A DNA stretch of 64,000 bases. It comes from Bacillus sp. FJAT-27445. Lineage in GTDB: Bacteria; Bacillota; Bacilli; Bacillales; Cytobacillaceae. The notes under the pieces were generated by a model, which was not told the origin of the DNA, ran no database searches, and was given only the letters and a program-made list of their open reading frames with translations. A program made the translations under genes and the position numbers. Position 1 is the stretch's first letter, and the number at the start of each line of letters is the position of its first letter. Positions 33,390 to 42,168 of the stretch are shown piece by piece. The DNA lies in contig NZ_LMTI01000005.1 of assembly GCF_001510665.1 (NCBI RefSeq), positions 108,583-172,582 on the forward strand, read 5' to 3'.

Positions 33390-33479
33390 ATGCTCAGATT
33401 TGTGGATAACCATAATACAGCTGAATATGGATGGAATTGCACCCTGCCCCTGTTTCCGCCCTTTGCCGCCCGTTTATAA
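33390..33479 (+). CDS. bmrB: BmrB-like leader peptide, 29 aa
   Basis: ATG 33390, preceded by AAGGAGGGG, encodes 29 residues beginning MLRFVDNHNTAEYGWNC and ending PLFPPFAARL. Position (185 bp before a BmrC-type gene), size class and the terminator that follows agree with B. subtilis BmrB (YheJ), whose translation controls bmrCD by attenuation. The C-terminal Pro-Pro pair is a possible slow or pausing site. TTGACA at 33313-33318 may be the -35 of the operon. The role is inferred from position and structure. Confidence 0.82.
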   Translation: MLRFVDNHNTAEYGWNCTLPLFPPFAARL

Positions 33480-33566
33480 AGCGCGAGGCAAAGCTATTCA
33501 GGCAGGCATGGCTGCGTTCCTATTGAACGCAACATGGTTTGTCTCCCAAAGTAAATGAATGTTCAG

Positions 33567-33600
33567 GGACATATCGCAATGCTGCGGTATGTCCTTTTTG
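33567..33600 (+). terminator. Attenuator terminator before bmrC
   Basis: GGACATATCGCA, loop ATGC, TGCGGTATGTCC, then TTTTT; a 12-bp stem with one wobble, 64 bp before the bmrC start. A second hairpin, TGCGTTC-CTATT-GAACGCA (about 33514-33532), lies between the leader peptide and the terminator. Ribosome stalling on bmrB could favour read-through. Confidence 0.85.
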
Positions 33601-33663
33601 GTGTTTTCGGAAAAAATCATTGATACGGCAAGGGCACGGTTAACAAAGAGGAGTTGGTTTTAC

Positions 33664-35421
33664 ATGTTTTCTGTTTTGAAAAAATTAAGTTGGTTTTTTA
33701 AAGAAAATTGGAAAAGATATACGGTTTCAATTATTCTGCTGGTCATCGTGGGGCTAATCGATATCCTGCCGCCAAAACTGATCGGGATGGCGATTGATGA
33801 CATCCAGACAGGGACGATGGTGAAGGAAATCATTCTTCGCTACGTTGGGATCCTGTTGTTGGTAACGGTTCTTTCGTATTCAATCACGTATATTTGGCAT
33901 TATAAGCTTTTTGGCGGCGCGTTCCTTGTCGAGAGGAAACTCAGAAGCAATTTCATGCGCCATCTCCTTAGAATGGCACCGCCTTTTTACGAAAAGAACC
34001 GGACAGGGGATCTAATGGCAAGGGCTACAAATGACATTAAGGCGATATCCATGACCGCTGGGTTTGGAATCCTTACGCTTGTCGATTCGACTGTCTGGAT
34101 GTTAACAATCCTTTTAACAATGGGATTTTCAATCAGTTGGAAATTGACGCTCGTATCCATCATTCCTCTTCCAATCATGGCAGTGCTAATGAATGCGTAC
34201 GGAAAGAAGATTCACGGAAGCTTTATGAAGGCGCAAAATGCGTTCGGAGAGCTGAATGACCGGGTGCTTGAATCCATAGCGGGAATACGCGTCATCCGCG
34301 CATATGTCCAAGAGAAAGAAGAGCGGGAGACATTCCACGGCCTGACAGAAAGTCTTTTTGAAAAAAATATTGCTGTTGCGAGAATCGACTCGCTCTTTAA
34401 TCCCACGATTAAAATTCTTGTCGGGGTCAGCTATATGATTGGCCTTGGCTACGGTGCGAAGCTTGTTTTCAGCCAGCAGATAACTTTAGGTAATCTTGTT
34501 TCGTTCAACGTTTACCTCGGGATGCTGATTTGGCCGATGTTTGCCGTCGGTGAGTTGATCAACATCATGCAGCGCGGCAACGCGTCACTGGATCGCGTGC
34601 AGGAGATCCTCGTTTATAAGGAGGATGTTAAAGACAAGGAAGAGACGGTTAGCGCTGAATCGCCTGACAGTATCCACTATGAGGATGTAACATTCCGTTA
34701 CCCAAGCTCAAGCCAGGATAATCTTACCAATATAAATGCCCGCCTGAACCGGGGGGAGACGCTTGGGATTGTCGGAAAAACCGGCAGCGGGAAAACAACG
34801 TTCATTAAACAGCTTTTGCGTGAGTATCCGACAGGGGAAGGCAGGCTTGCAATTGCGGATGTGCCGATAGAGAATCAGCCACTTGAGGAAGTCCGCGGCT
34901 GGATTGGTTATGTTCCACAGGACCATGTGCTGTTTTCAAGGACAATCCGCGAGAACATTTTGTTTGGTAACCGGGAGGCAAGTGAAACTGAGCTTCAGCA
35001 GGCAATCGACTCGGCAGATTTCCGCAAAGACATGGCTAATCTTCCGGAGGGGCTTGAAACGCTTGTCGGCGAGAAGGGCGTTTCCCTGTCCGGCGGGCAG
35101 AAGCAAAGGATTTCGATTGCCCGCGCGATGATCAAGAATCCCGAAATCCTAATCCTCGATGATTCGCTTTCCGCGGTTGATGCGAAAACGGAGCAGCAAA
35201 TCATTGAAAATATCCGGAGGGACCGCGCCGGAAAAACAAATGTCATCACAACCCACAGGATGTCCGCCGTGCAGCATGCCGACCGGATCATCGTGCTTGA
35301 TAACGGGCGAATCATTGAAGAAGGTACACACGAACAATTGATGGAAAACGGCGGCTGGTACAAGGAGCAATACGAACGCCAGCTTGCCGAAACGGCTGCG
35401 GAGGAGGGAGTATCCCTATGA
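33664..35421 (+). CDS. bmrC: BmrC, half of the BmrCD multidrug ABC exporter
   Basis: A 585-residue half-transporter, the same length as B. subtilis YheI/BmrC. Six membrane helices are in residues 1 to 310. The nucleotide-binding domain has Walker A GKTGSGKTT, signature LSGGQKQR and Walker B LILDD; the usual catalytic glutamate after Walker B is Asp, as in the degenerate site of BmrC. It works as a heterodimer with BmrD, exporting drugs. ATG 33664 is chosen because GAGGAG lies upstream. The stop overlaps the bmrD start (ATGA). Expression depends on the attenuator upstream. Confidence 0.93.
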   Translation: MFSVLKKLSWFFKENWKRYTVSIILLVIVGLIDILPPKLIGMAIDDIQTGTMVKEIILRYVGILLLVTVLSYSITYIWHYKLFGGAFLVERKLRSNFMRHLLRMAPPFYEKNRTGDLMARATNDIKAISMTAGFGILTLVDSTVWMLTILLTMGFSISWKLTLVSIIPLPIMAVLMNAYGKKIHGSFMKAQNAFGELNDRVLESIAGIRVIRAYVQEKEERETFHGLTESLFEKNIAVARIDSLFNPTIKILVGVSYMIGLGYGAKLVFSQQITLGNLVSFNVYLGMLIWPMFAVGELINIMQRGNASLDRVQEILVYKEDVKDKEETVSAESPDSIHYEDVTFRYPSSSQDNLTNINARLNRGETLGIVGKTGSGKTTFIKQLLREYPTGEGRLAIADVPIENQPLEEVRGWIGYVPQDHVLFSRTIRENILFGNREASETELQQAIDSADFRKDMANLPEGLETLVGEKGVSLSGGQKQRISIARAMIKNPEILILDDSLSAVDAKTEQQIIENIRRDRAGKTNVITTHRMSAVQHADRIIVLDNGRIIEEGTHEQLMENGGWYKEQYERQLAETAAEEGVSL

Positions 35422-37433
35422 CAACGGGAAAAAGATTATACAAATACGCGCTTCAATTTAAAATGATCATTTTTGCGGCCCTGGCGATGCTCACCATTTC
35501 CGCGGCGGCGGACCTTGCCGGGCCGTTTATCGCCAAACGGATCATTGATGTCCATATTCTCGGCATTGAATCCACCTGGTACGAAACCTCTAAAGGAAGT
35601 GAAGCTGTCGAGTTTGACGGCAGCTATTATAAAAGGGATGTTTATTTTAACAAAGGTGAGGAAAAAGGGAAGCCTGTCCAAATTCTCCAGGCAGGCTCGA
35701 AGTTTGTCCTTGTGGGCCAGCCGGTTAAGGCGGACGGAAAACGGAGCTACCAAAACGGGGTCCTGAAAATTGAAAAAGACGGCCGGATTGAAAGCTATCA
35801 GTCAACACTCCTGTCTGCAAAAGACGTAATGAAGTTTTCGGCGCCTGAACTGCCGCACATCTTCCGCCTGTTGGCAATGTATTTCGGCCTACTGCTCGTG
35901 TCAGCATTTTTCCAATACTGGCAGAGGTTCACGCTGCAAAAATCCGCCAACCGAATTATCCAAAAAATGCGGGAGGACGTTTTCGCGCATATTCAGAAGC
36001 TGCCTGTCCGCTTCTTCGATAATTTGCCGGCCGGAAAAGTGGTTGCGAGGATCACGAACGACACCGAGGCGGTAAGGGAGCTATATGTTACCGTCCTGTC
36101 GACTTTCTTTACAAGCGCGATATATATTGGGGGCATTTATATCGCCCTGTTCATCCTGAGTCCGAAGCTTGCAGCGGTCTGCCTGCTGCTTCTGCCAATC
36201 CTGTATGCATGGATCCTTGTTTACCGGAAGTTCGCATCGAAATACAACCATATCATCAGGTCACGCAACAGTGAAATTAATGCGACGGTAAATGAATCCA
36301 TCCAGGGGATGAACATCATCCAGGCATTCGGCAGGGAAAAAGAAACCGATGCCGATTTTGAAAAATTGAACACGGACCATTTCAGGAACCAAAACAAACT
36401 CCTGAACCTTAATTCCCTGACTTCCCATAACCTCGTCAATGTCCTTCGGAACCTCGTTTTCGTCATGTTCATCTGGTACTTTGGCGGGGAAGCGCTGAAC
36501 GCTGAGGCGGTTATATCACTAGGTATGCTGTATGCGTTCGTTGATTACATCAACCGCCTGTTCGAACCCATTGTCGGCGTTGTCAACCAGCTTGCGAACC
36601 TTGAGCAGGCACTGGTCGCAGGCGAGCGGGTGTTCACGCTGCTGGATGAATCCGAAGAGGAGGACAATGGAGCCAACCTTCCGGATTACAAAGGGAATGT
36701 CCGTTTTGACAATGTGTCTTTTGCCTACAAGGAAAACGAGTGGGTTCTGAAAAACATCGACTTCGAGGCGCGTCCAGGAGAAACGGTCGCGCTTGTCGGC
36801 CACACCGGCTCTGGAAAAAGCTCGATCATGAACCTGCTCTTCCGGTTTTATGACTGTCAAAAGGGTGCCATCACGATTGACGGAGTTGATGTCAAAACGA
36901 TTACCCGGAATGCGCTCCGCCGCAATATGGGCATTGTGCTGCAGGATCCGTACCTGTTCACAGGCACAATCGCTTCGAACGTCAGCCTCGGTGATCCTTC
37001 AATTTCAAGGGAACGGGTTGAAAAAGCGCTTCGCGATGTCGGTGCGGAGGAAATCTTCAAGCATCTTGAAAAAAGCTATGACGAGCCGGTCACCGAAAAA
37101 GGCGCGACTTTCTCTAGCGGCCAGCGCCAATTGATTTCGTTTGCCAGGGCGCTCGCGTTCGACCCAGCCATCCTGATCCTTGACGAAGCGACGTCCAGCA
37201 TCGACAGTGAGACGGAAGCCGTCATCCAGGAAGCGATGGAGGTGCTGAAGAAAGGGCGGACCACGTTCATCATCGCCCACAGGCTGTCGACCATTCGCAA
37301 TGCCGACCAGATCCTTGTTCTGGATAAAGGTGAAATCGTCGAAAAAGGAAATCATGATGAATTGATGGAACAAAAAGGCCGCTATTACCAGATGTACCAG
37401 CTCCAGTTTGGGAAAGGGAATCTGGCCGTATAA
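35418..37433 (+). CDS. bmrD: BmrD, half of the BmrCD multidrug ABC exporter
   Basis: A 671-residue half-transporter matching B. subtilis YheH/BmrD (673). Between helices 1 and 2 it has the extra extracellular segment of about 90 residues (FDGSYYKRDVYFNKG to SPELPHIF-like) that marks this protein. The nucleotide-binding domain has Walker A GHTGSGKSS, signature FSSGQRQL and Walker B ILILDEATSS with the catalytic Glu. Note that the signature starts FSSGQ rather than LSGGQ. It is the catalytically complete partner of BmrC and overlaps its gene by 4 bp. Confidence 0.94.
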   Translation: MTTGKRLYKYALQFKMIIFAALAMLTISAAADLAGPFIAKRIIDVHILGIESTWYETSKGSEAVEFDGSYYKRDVYFNKGEEKGKPVQILQAGSKFVLVGQPVKADGKRSYQNGVLKIEKDGRIESYQSTLLSAKDVMKFSAPELPHIFRLLAMYFGLLLVSAFFQYWQRFTLQKSANRIIQKMREDVFAHIQKLPVRFFDNLPAGKVVARITNDTEAVRELYVTVLSTFFTSAIYIGGIYIALFILSPKLAAVCLLLLPILYAWILVYRKFASKYNHIIRSRNSEINATVNESIQGMNIIQAFGREKETDADFEKLNTDHFRNQNKLLNLNSLTSHNLVNVLRNLVFVMFIWYFGGEALNAEAVISLGMLYAFVDYINRLFEPIVGVVNQLANLEQALVAGERVFTLLDESEEEDNGANLPDYKGNVRFDNVSFAYKENEWVLKNIDFEARPGETVALVGHTGSGKSSIMNLLFRFYDCQKGAITIDGVDVKTITRNALRRNMGIVLQDPYLFTGTIASNVSLGDPSISRERVEKALRDVGAEEIFKHLEKSYDEPVTEKGATFSSGQRQLISFARALAFDPAILILDEATSSIDSETEAVIQEAMEVLKKGRTTFIIAHRLSTIRNADQILVLDKGEIVEKGNHDELMEQKGRYYQMYQLQFGKGNLAV

Positions 37434-37442
37434 TAGTTGCAA

Positions 37443-37472
37443 GCCCGCCATGGCGTGATGGCGGGCTTTTTT
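37443..37472 (+). terminator. Terminator of bmrCD
   Basis: GCCCGCCA, loop TGGCGTGA, TGGCGGGC, then TTTTTTG. Confidence 0.9.
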
Positions 37473-37473
37473 G

Positions 37474-37650
37474 TTCGTCTAGGAAATTTTAAAATCCAAC
37501 ATTGTGTATAACCCTAAATAAGTTGTTGTAATCCAGCTCCAGCGCCTAGCCCCTCGAGGTCTTAAGCCGGTTCCCTCCGGAGGGCAGGCCCGTCCTGCGG
37601 GCCCCGTCTTAATCTGGTCGGGGCTGACCAAGGCGCTTGCGCATTTTGTT
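37474..37650. repeat. Dispersed intergenic element, copy 2 (short form)
   Basis: Same element as 28450-28682 with the 59-bp internal segment absent: here GTCCT is directly followed by GCGGGCCCCGTC. The right end reads CCAAGGCGCTTGCGCATTTT. No gene. Both copies lie after a terminator and before the next promoter region. Confidence 0.85.
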
Positions 37651-37736
37651 CGGGGGGTGGTCAACGTAATATATTAAACCTATCGAATAATGGAATAGAG
37701 AATGCAGTCTAAAGGACTATTTAGTTAGAAAGGGCT

Positions 37737-37897
37737 TTATAGTAATAATCTAGCTATTTCCCAATAAATATAGTGAATTAGAATTACTGTTCCACTACTA
37801 ATAATTGTAAAAAAAACAGGAAGGATAGTCGATTTTTAAAAGACTGAATATTCACTATAATAAATGAAACCACACTACCCCTCTGAATCATCTTCAT
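37737..37897 (-). pseudogene. Possible frameshifted small membrane protein
   Basis: ATG 37897 has AGGAG 5 bp upstream and opens a 37-residue frame (MKMIQRGSVVSFIIVNIQSF, then RLSFLFF) that stops at 37784. Just after RLSFLFF there is a run of eight T; reading one frame over from that run gives TIISSGTVILIHYIYWEIAR and a stop at 37737, a plausible second helix. A single-base indel in the T run would restore one protein of about 52 residues. The rest of 37651-37972 shows no gene. Confidence 0.35.
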
Positions 37898-37972
37898 TGC
37901 CACTCCTATTAGTGTGAGTCCATCATGACCTACATAGCTGCTTGTCCATTCTATTTTAAGGGAGGAAACTGA

Positions 37973-39349
37973 ATGAAAAAAGGTATTTTCTTAAATGCTG
38001 CGATGGTGGGAGTACTAGTGTTTTCCGGAACTGGAACGGCCGTGTTTGCCCATGATGAATTTGGGGGTGGAGAGGAAAAAGGAGAGAATCTGGCTGGTGT
38101 CGAATTGTCAGTACCGCTGCTTGAAGGAAGCAAGAATGTTGGCAACTTAAAGGAAGTGGCTGCGGTTCCACTTAAGCAAATTCGGGAAGGTGTTAATAAT
38201 ACAACCGGGGATGTTTATGCTTATAAGGGTTATGCCTATCTGGGAACGCATTCTGCTAATGGGGGCGGTGGAGGAGTAAGGGTTTTTGATATGAAGAATC
38301 CTGCCAATCCAGTTGAAGTTTCCTACTTTGCCTCCATCCTAGGCACCTGGCAGGAAAAAGTCATAGTGAAATCGGTCAACACTCCGAACTTTAAAGGCGA
38401 TTTGGCTGCTGTTAGTGTTCAGAAGGTAGACCGGAACAACCCTAATGCAAAGGGCGGATTTGCCTTGTACGATGTCACGAATCCCGCTAACCCTAAAGAA
38501 CTCGGTTTTTGGGAAGACTCATCCGGCTCGCGAGGAACCCATGAATTGTATTTGACTGTACAAGGAAAAAACGTATACGTCCTGACAGCGAATTGTTATG
38601 CTGACTTTTACTCGCATGGTGAAAAAATGGATGTAAACATTGTGGATGTTTCCAATCCGGCTAAGCCCAAAACCATTTATGAGTTTGATCCGCGGGACCA
38701 TATTGGCGAAGTAAGCGATGAAAACTATGATGGCTACAACTGGACAGATGAAGAAGGCGTCAAACGTATGGCATTTGCCCATAGTGTAAAAACCGATGTA
38801 ACAGGCAAAACGGCATTCCTGTCATATTGGGATTTGGGAACCATTATTCTTGACATAAGCAATGCGGCTCAACCAGTTTACCTTGGCAGGACTGATTTTG
38901 CCAATGAAGTACAGGGTGCAGCACACTCAATGGACCTTGCAAAGGGTGGGGATGTCCTTGTTGAAACCAGGGAGGTATTCGGCCCGACAAGGAATGGCTT
39001 TGAATCCGCATATGGATATACGATGATCTATGATATTAAAGATAAATCAAAACCAAAGCTCCTGAGCACATTCAGGACAGACTTCACCGAAAAAATTCCT
39101 GGAGGAGCAACAGTCCACGATCCAAAAGTCCACGGTAATACTTTGTATTTGTCCCATTATTCAGGCGGGGTAAGGACAGTTGATATTTCAGACCCTTCTT
39201 CACCAGTTGAAACGGGCGTATACATTCCAAGCAAATCGAATATTTGGGGAGTTTTCGTGGACCGGAATTACGTTCTGGCTTCCGATATCGGTTCAGGTTT
39301 GAAAGTTCTGCAAAAAAATGGCTCCACAGCCAAAGGTGAAATAAAATAG
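37973..39349 (+). CDS. Secreted LVIVD-repeat beta-propeller protein
   Basis: A 458-residue exported protein. A signal peptide (MKKGIFLNAAMVGVLVFSGT, cleavage after VFA) is followed by repeated blades of the LVIVD type: GVRVFDMKNPANPVEVSYF, GFALYDVTNPANPKELGFW, VNIVDVSNPAKPKTIYEF, TIILDISNAAQPVYLGRT and VRTVDISDPSSPVETGVY. This is the PF08309 propeller found in surface proteins of Bacteria and Archaea; no catalytic motif is seen. GGGAGGAAACTG lies before the ATG. Single gene with its own terminator. Role at the cell surface is unknown. Confidence 0.9.
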   Translation: MKKGIFLNAAMVGVLVFSGTGTAVFAHDEFGGGEEKGENLAGVELSVPLLEGSKNVGNLKEVAAVPLKQIREGVNNTTGDVYAYKGYAYLGTHSANGGGGGVRVFDMKNPANPVEVSYFASILGTWQEKVIVKSVNTPNFKGDLAAVSVQKVDRNNPNAKGGFALYDVTNPANPKELGFWEDSSGSRGTHELYLTVQGKNVYVLTANCYADFYSHGEKMDVNIVDVSNPAKPKTIYEFDPRDHIGEVSDENYDGYNWTDEEGVKRMAFAHSVKTDVTGKTAFLSYWDLGTIILDISNAAQPVYLGRTDFANEVQGAAHSMDLAKGGDVLVETREVFGPTRNGFESAYGYTMIYDIKDKSKPKLLSTFRTDFTEKIPGGATVHDPKVHGNTLYLSHYSGGVRTVDISDPSSPVETGVYIPSKSNIWGVFVDRNYVLASDIGSGLKVLQKNGSTAKGEIK

Positions 39350-39363
39350 GTCAATTCTGTGGT

Positions 39364-39398
39364 AAAAACCCGAATAGCTTTCCGTTATTCGGGTTTTT
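39364..39398 (+). terminator. Terminator of the LVIVD gene
   Basis: ACCCGAATA, loop GCTTTCCG, TTATTCGGGT, then TTTT. Confidence 0.88.
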
Positions 39399-39423
39399 GA
39401 GTTGAGGATTATTGAAAAGTGAA

Positions 39424-40044
39424 TTAATACGTCAGCGCCGCCCGGCAGTGGAGATAGTCATCGCTCCCTAGCTGGCTGAACGCAAAGTCACCTGTGTCAT
39501 AAATTGAAATCGAAGCCGGGTTTTCGGGAAGAACGTTGCGGCCGACCCGGTATGTGCCCAGCCGTTCGCCGACTGGCAAATACGTTGGGCAGACAGCGGT
39601 CCAATCAAGGCCCGAATCCTTCAGGATAAGCCATGCCTTTAAATGTTCTTCCGCATCCTTTGTACTTGTCCTCCGTGACTCCGGCGATTGGAAACGGTAA
39701 AGCTCAGGCGCTGTCCGGGCCTGGGTGATGCCGGCTGTGCTAACCATGATGATTCGTCTTATTCCGTTTTCCTTCATGGCAGAAACTATATGCGGCATGG
39801 AATCAGAAAGGACGGTAGAGCCGCCTGTGTTCAGCGAGCTAATTACCGAGCCGCAGCCTTTCATTGCGGTTCGTACATTGTCTGGGTTTGTTGCATCTCC
39901 TTTGAAAATTTTGAGCCCGGGGCCGGTATGCTTCAGTTTTCCTGGACCCCGTACAAGCGCATGGACTCTGTAACCGGCATTCAGGCAGTTTTCGAGGATG
40001 ACCGAGCCGACTCTTCCGGTTGCGCCAAACAGGCATATGTTCAT
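39424..40044 (-). CDS. yheG: NAD(P)-binding oxidoreductase of the NmrA/SDR type (YheG-like)
   Basis: A 206-residue protein, the length of B. subtilis YheG. The nucleotide-binding loop is NICLFGATGRVGSVI at the N-terminus. HALVRGPGKL marks the end of strand 2, and IIMVSTAGI the mid-strand. The catalytic Tyr-x-x-x-Lys of classical SDRs is absent, as is usual for NmrA-like atypical SDRs. It could reduce a flavin or quinone-like substrate; this is unproven. AAAGGTG precedes ATG 40044. Synteny with bmrCD and the yhe genes supports the name. Confidence 0.88.
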   Translation of the reverse strand: MNICLFGATGRVGSVILENCLNAGYRVHALVRGPGKLKHTGPGLKIFKGDATNPDNVRTAMKGCGSVISSLNTGGSTVLSDSMPHIVSAMKENGIRRIIMVSTAGITQARTAPELYRFQSPESRRTSTKDAEEHLKAWLILKDSGLDWTAVCPTYLPVGERLGTYRVGRNVLPENPASISIYDTGDFAFSQLGSDDYLHCRAALTY

Positions 40045-40143
40045 GAAAAATTCACCTTTCTGTCACTGGATTGTGATTTTGCCACTCGCCATTCATGGTA
40101 TTTTAGGAATGAAAGAAACTATGTCAAACAGGGGTGCTGTAAA

Positions 40144-40221
40144 ATGTTTTCAGTAACGCTTACGATTGGCAGTCTTATGATCCTTGTCTATTATATCGGA
40201 TATATGATTGCAAAACCCTGA
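40144..40221 (+). CDS. 25-residue membrane micro-protein
   Basis: ATG 40144 with GGGGTG upstream opens a frame of 25 codons: MFSVTLTIGSLMILVYYIGY and then MIAKP. It is essentially one membrane helix with a short basic tail. A perfect terminator begins 2 bp after the stop, which supports a real transcript. Too short for normal gene calling. Function unknown. Confidence 0.6.
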   Translation: MFSVTLTIGSLMILVYYIGYMIAKP

Positions 40222-40223
40222 TT

Positions 40224-40252
40224 CTGCAGACGGCTGTCTGCAGTTTTTTTTT
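40224..40252 (+). terminator. Terminator after the 25-residue gene
   Basis: CTGCAGAC, loop GGCT, GTCTGCAG, then nine T. Confidence 0.93.
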
Positions 40253-40271
40253 CGCTCCGGCTTGAGCCTTT

Positions 40272-42050
40272 TTATAGCCCGTTGTCCAGGGTTAGGAATT
40301 CCTCGGCATCCCTGGCACATAACCGGAGCCCTTTCTCCCAAAAGCCGGTTGTGGTGATATCCTCGCCCAAGTGCTTACTTACCAGTTCTTCCGCCGACAT
40401 TTTCCCGGAATCACGCAATAAATTAATATAGCTTTTTTCAAATTCAGGACCCTTCGTTTTAGCGGAGGCAAAGATGCTTTGAGAGAATAAATATCCAAAC
40501 GTATAAGGGAAATTGTAAAAAGGCGATTTGGTCAGGTAAAAATGCGGCGTCCAGATCCATGAACGGAAGGAGGGGCTGCCGAACGAATTCATATATGCTT
40601 CATCCATTGCTTCCCGCATGAGCTTATTCAACCGTTCCGCTGGTACATACCCACTTTTTCGTTCATGGAAAAAGCGTTCTTCAAATAAGAAGCGAGCGTG
40701 AATATTCATGAAGTTCATGACACTCCGCTTTAATTTTTCATCAAGGATGAATCGTTTTTCCTCCCTGCTATCGGCCTTTTCGTAAGCAGCATTCAGGATT
40801 GCCAATTCAGAAAACGTGGAAGCCGTTTCGGCCAAGCTCAATGGATAATACCGATTCAGCCCGCGGACAGGTTTCAAGGCATGGTTATGGAAAGCATGGC
40901 CAAGTTCGTGAGCGAGGGTCAAAACATTTGGAATCCTGCCGCCATAACCCATGAATATTCGTGACTCGCCGGACAGTGGAAAGCCTGCGCAAAAGGCGGA
41001 GCCAGCTTTTCCGAGACGGTCCTCCGCTTCGACCCAGCCGTTTTCAAAGGCGTGGTGTGCAAAGTCTTTCATTTCTGAGCCAAAAGCGCCGAATTGTTCC
41101 ATGATGAAATCCGCCGCCTCGTCAAAGGGAATCTCGTGATGCGAGGATGGGGCGGGAGCCCAAAAATCATAGGATTGCAGTTTTTCGCTGCCAAACAGCT
41201 TTGCTTTGTGGTTAAGATATTTGGCGAAAACAGCTTTGTATTTCGTAACGGCACTCCACATTGCGCCGAGGGTTTCCTTTGTAATACGGTTTTCGTGTAA
41301 AGGGACCTCCAATACGTTTTCGATGCCCCGTCTTTTATACATCTCAATCCGGAAGCTGGCAATGTGGTTAAGGATTTTCGCGAAAAGTTCCTCTTTTTCC
41401 TCCAAGGCACTTTCCAGGGCAACATGCGCCATTTTTCTCACAATCCGGTCCGGGTGGGAGCGCAAATTGATGGCCTGGCCAACAGACATTTCCTTTTCCG
41501 CTCCGTCAATTTGGATAAAGACTTTAATACTGCTGATTAGTGTTTGGTAAAACTGGCCCCACGCATGGTACCCGTCGACACTTAAATCTGCAAGTAGCTT
41601 TTCCTCTTTTTCGGGGAGCTGCCACTTCGCTTTTTCCCGCCATTCATTTAAAAGTAATCTGTAATCATCCAACTCTTCAGATGCAAGCATCTGCTCCCAG
41701 GCATCGCTGTTTAAGGTTGTCATTCGGCTCTGGACAAGTTTTTTCGATTTATCGTATCGGGCATTCAAAGCGGCGGTCTTGCCCTGAAGGGATAGGGCAT
41801 ACGGGTCTCTTGGATTTTGCGCGATAAGACATATGGTAAATGAAGATGCCTGGGAGAGGTGGATGCGGATGTCGCCTAGGGAATCCAAAAGTTTTTTAGT
41901 TTCATAGGAATTATGTATATTTGCAGTTTCTGCTTCAGCTTCTAAACTATCAATCATATCTTCAGTATGAGCAATGTGCCCGGTGAGTTCTCCGGAATTT
42001 TTAAAAAGGCTTTCCAAATCCCAGTTTTGCGGATACTTATTTTTTTGCAT
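40272..42050 (-). CDS. pepF: M3-family oligoendopeptidase (PepF type)
   Basis: A 592-residue cytosolic zinc peptidase for oligopeptides. The zinc motif is HELGHAFHNH (about residue 380), with the downstream glutamate in AETASTFSELAI. The N-terminal helical region (1 to 190) and the conserved SGYVPAERLNKLMREAMDE toward the C-terminus follow PepF/YjbG. GGAGG precedes ATG 42050. It is monocistronic and faces the acetyltransferase gene across a short divergent region. In Bacillus overproduction of PepF affects sporulation signalling; that role here is inference. Confidence 0.92.
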   Translation of the reverse strand: MQKNKYPQNWDLESLFKNSGELTGHIAHTEDMIDSLEAEAETANIHNSYETKKLLDSLGDIRIHLSQASSFTICLIAQNPRDPYALSLQGKTAALNARYDKSKKLVQSRMTTLNSDAWEQMLASEELDDYRLLLNEWREKAKWQLPEKEEKLLADLSVDGYHAWGQFYQTLISSIKVFIQIDGAEKEMSVGQAINLRSHPDRIVRKMAHVALESALEEKEELFAKILNHIASFRIEMYKRRGIENVLEVPLHENRITKETLGAMWSAVTKYKAVFAKYLNHKAKLFGSEKLQSYDFWAPAPSSHHEIPFDEAADFIMEQFGAFGSEMKDFAHHAFENGWVEAEDRLGKAGSAFCAGFPLSGESRIFMGYGGRIPNVLTLAHELGHAFHNHALKPVRGLNRYYPLSLAETASTFSELAILNAAYEKADSREEKRFILDEKLKRSVMNFMNIHARFLFEERFFHERKSGYVPAERLNKLMREAMDEAYMNSFGSPSFRSWIWTPHFYLTKSPFYNFPYTFGYLFSQSIFASAKTKGPEFEKSYINLLRDSGKMSAEELVSKHLGEDITTTGFWEKGLRLCARDAEEFLTLDNGL

Positions 42051-42168
42051 AGTTTACCTCCGTGCTATTTATTACGAACATATATTCCTGTTTTAATCAT
42101 CTCGTAAATAGGAGTTTTTTGCAAAAATAAGAGATGTTATGATGGAATTGGTGAAAGGAGATGAATAT

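Noticed and set aside
39688-40143. Plus-strand open frame leading into the 25-residue gene
   Set aside because: Antisense to yheG; only the part from 40144 has its own start signals.
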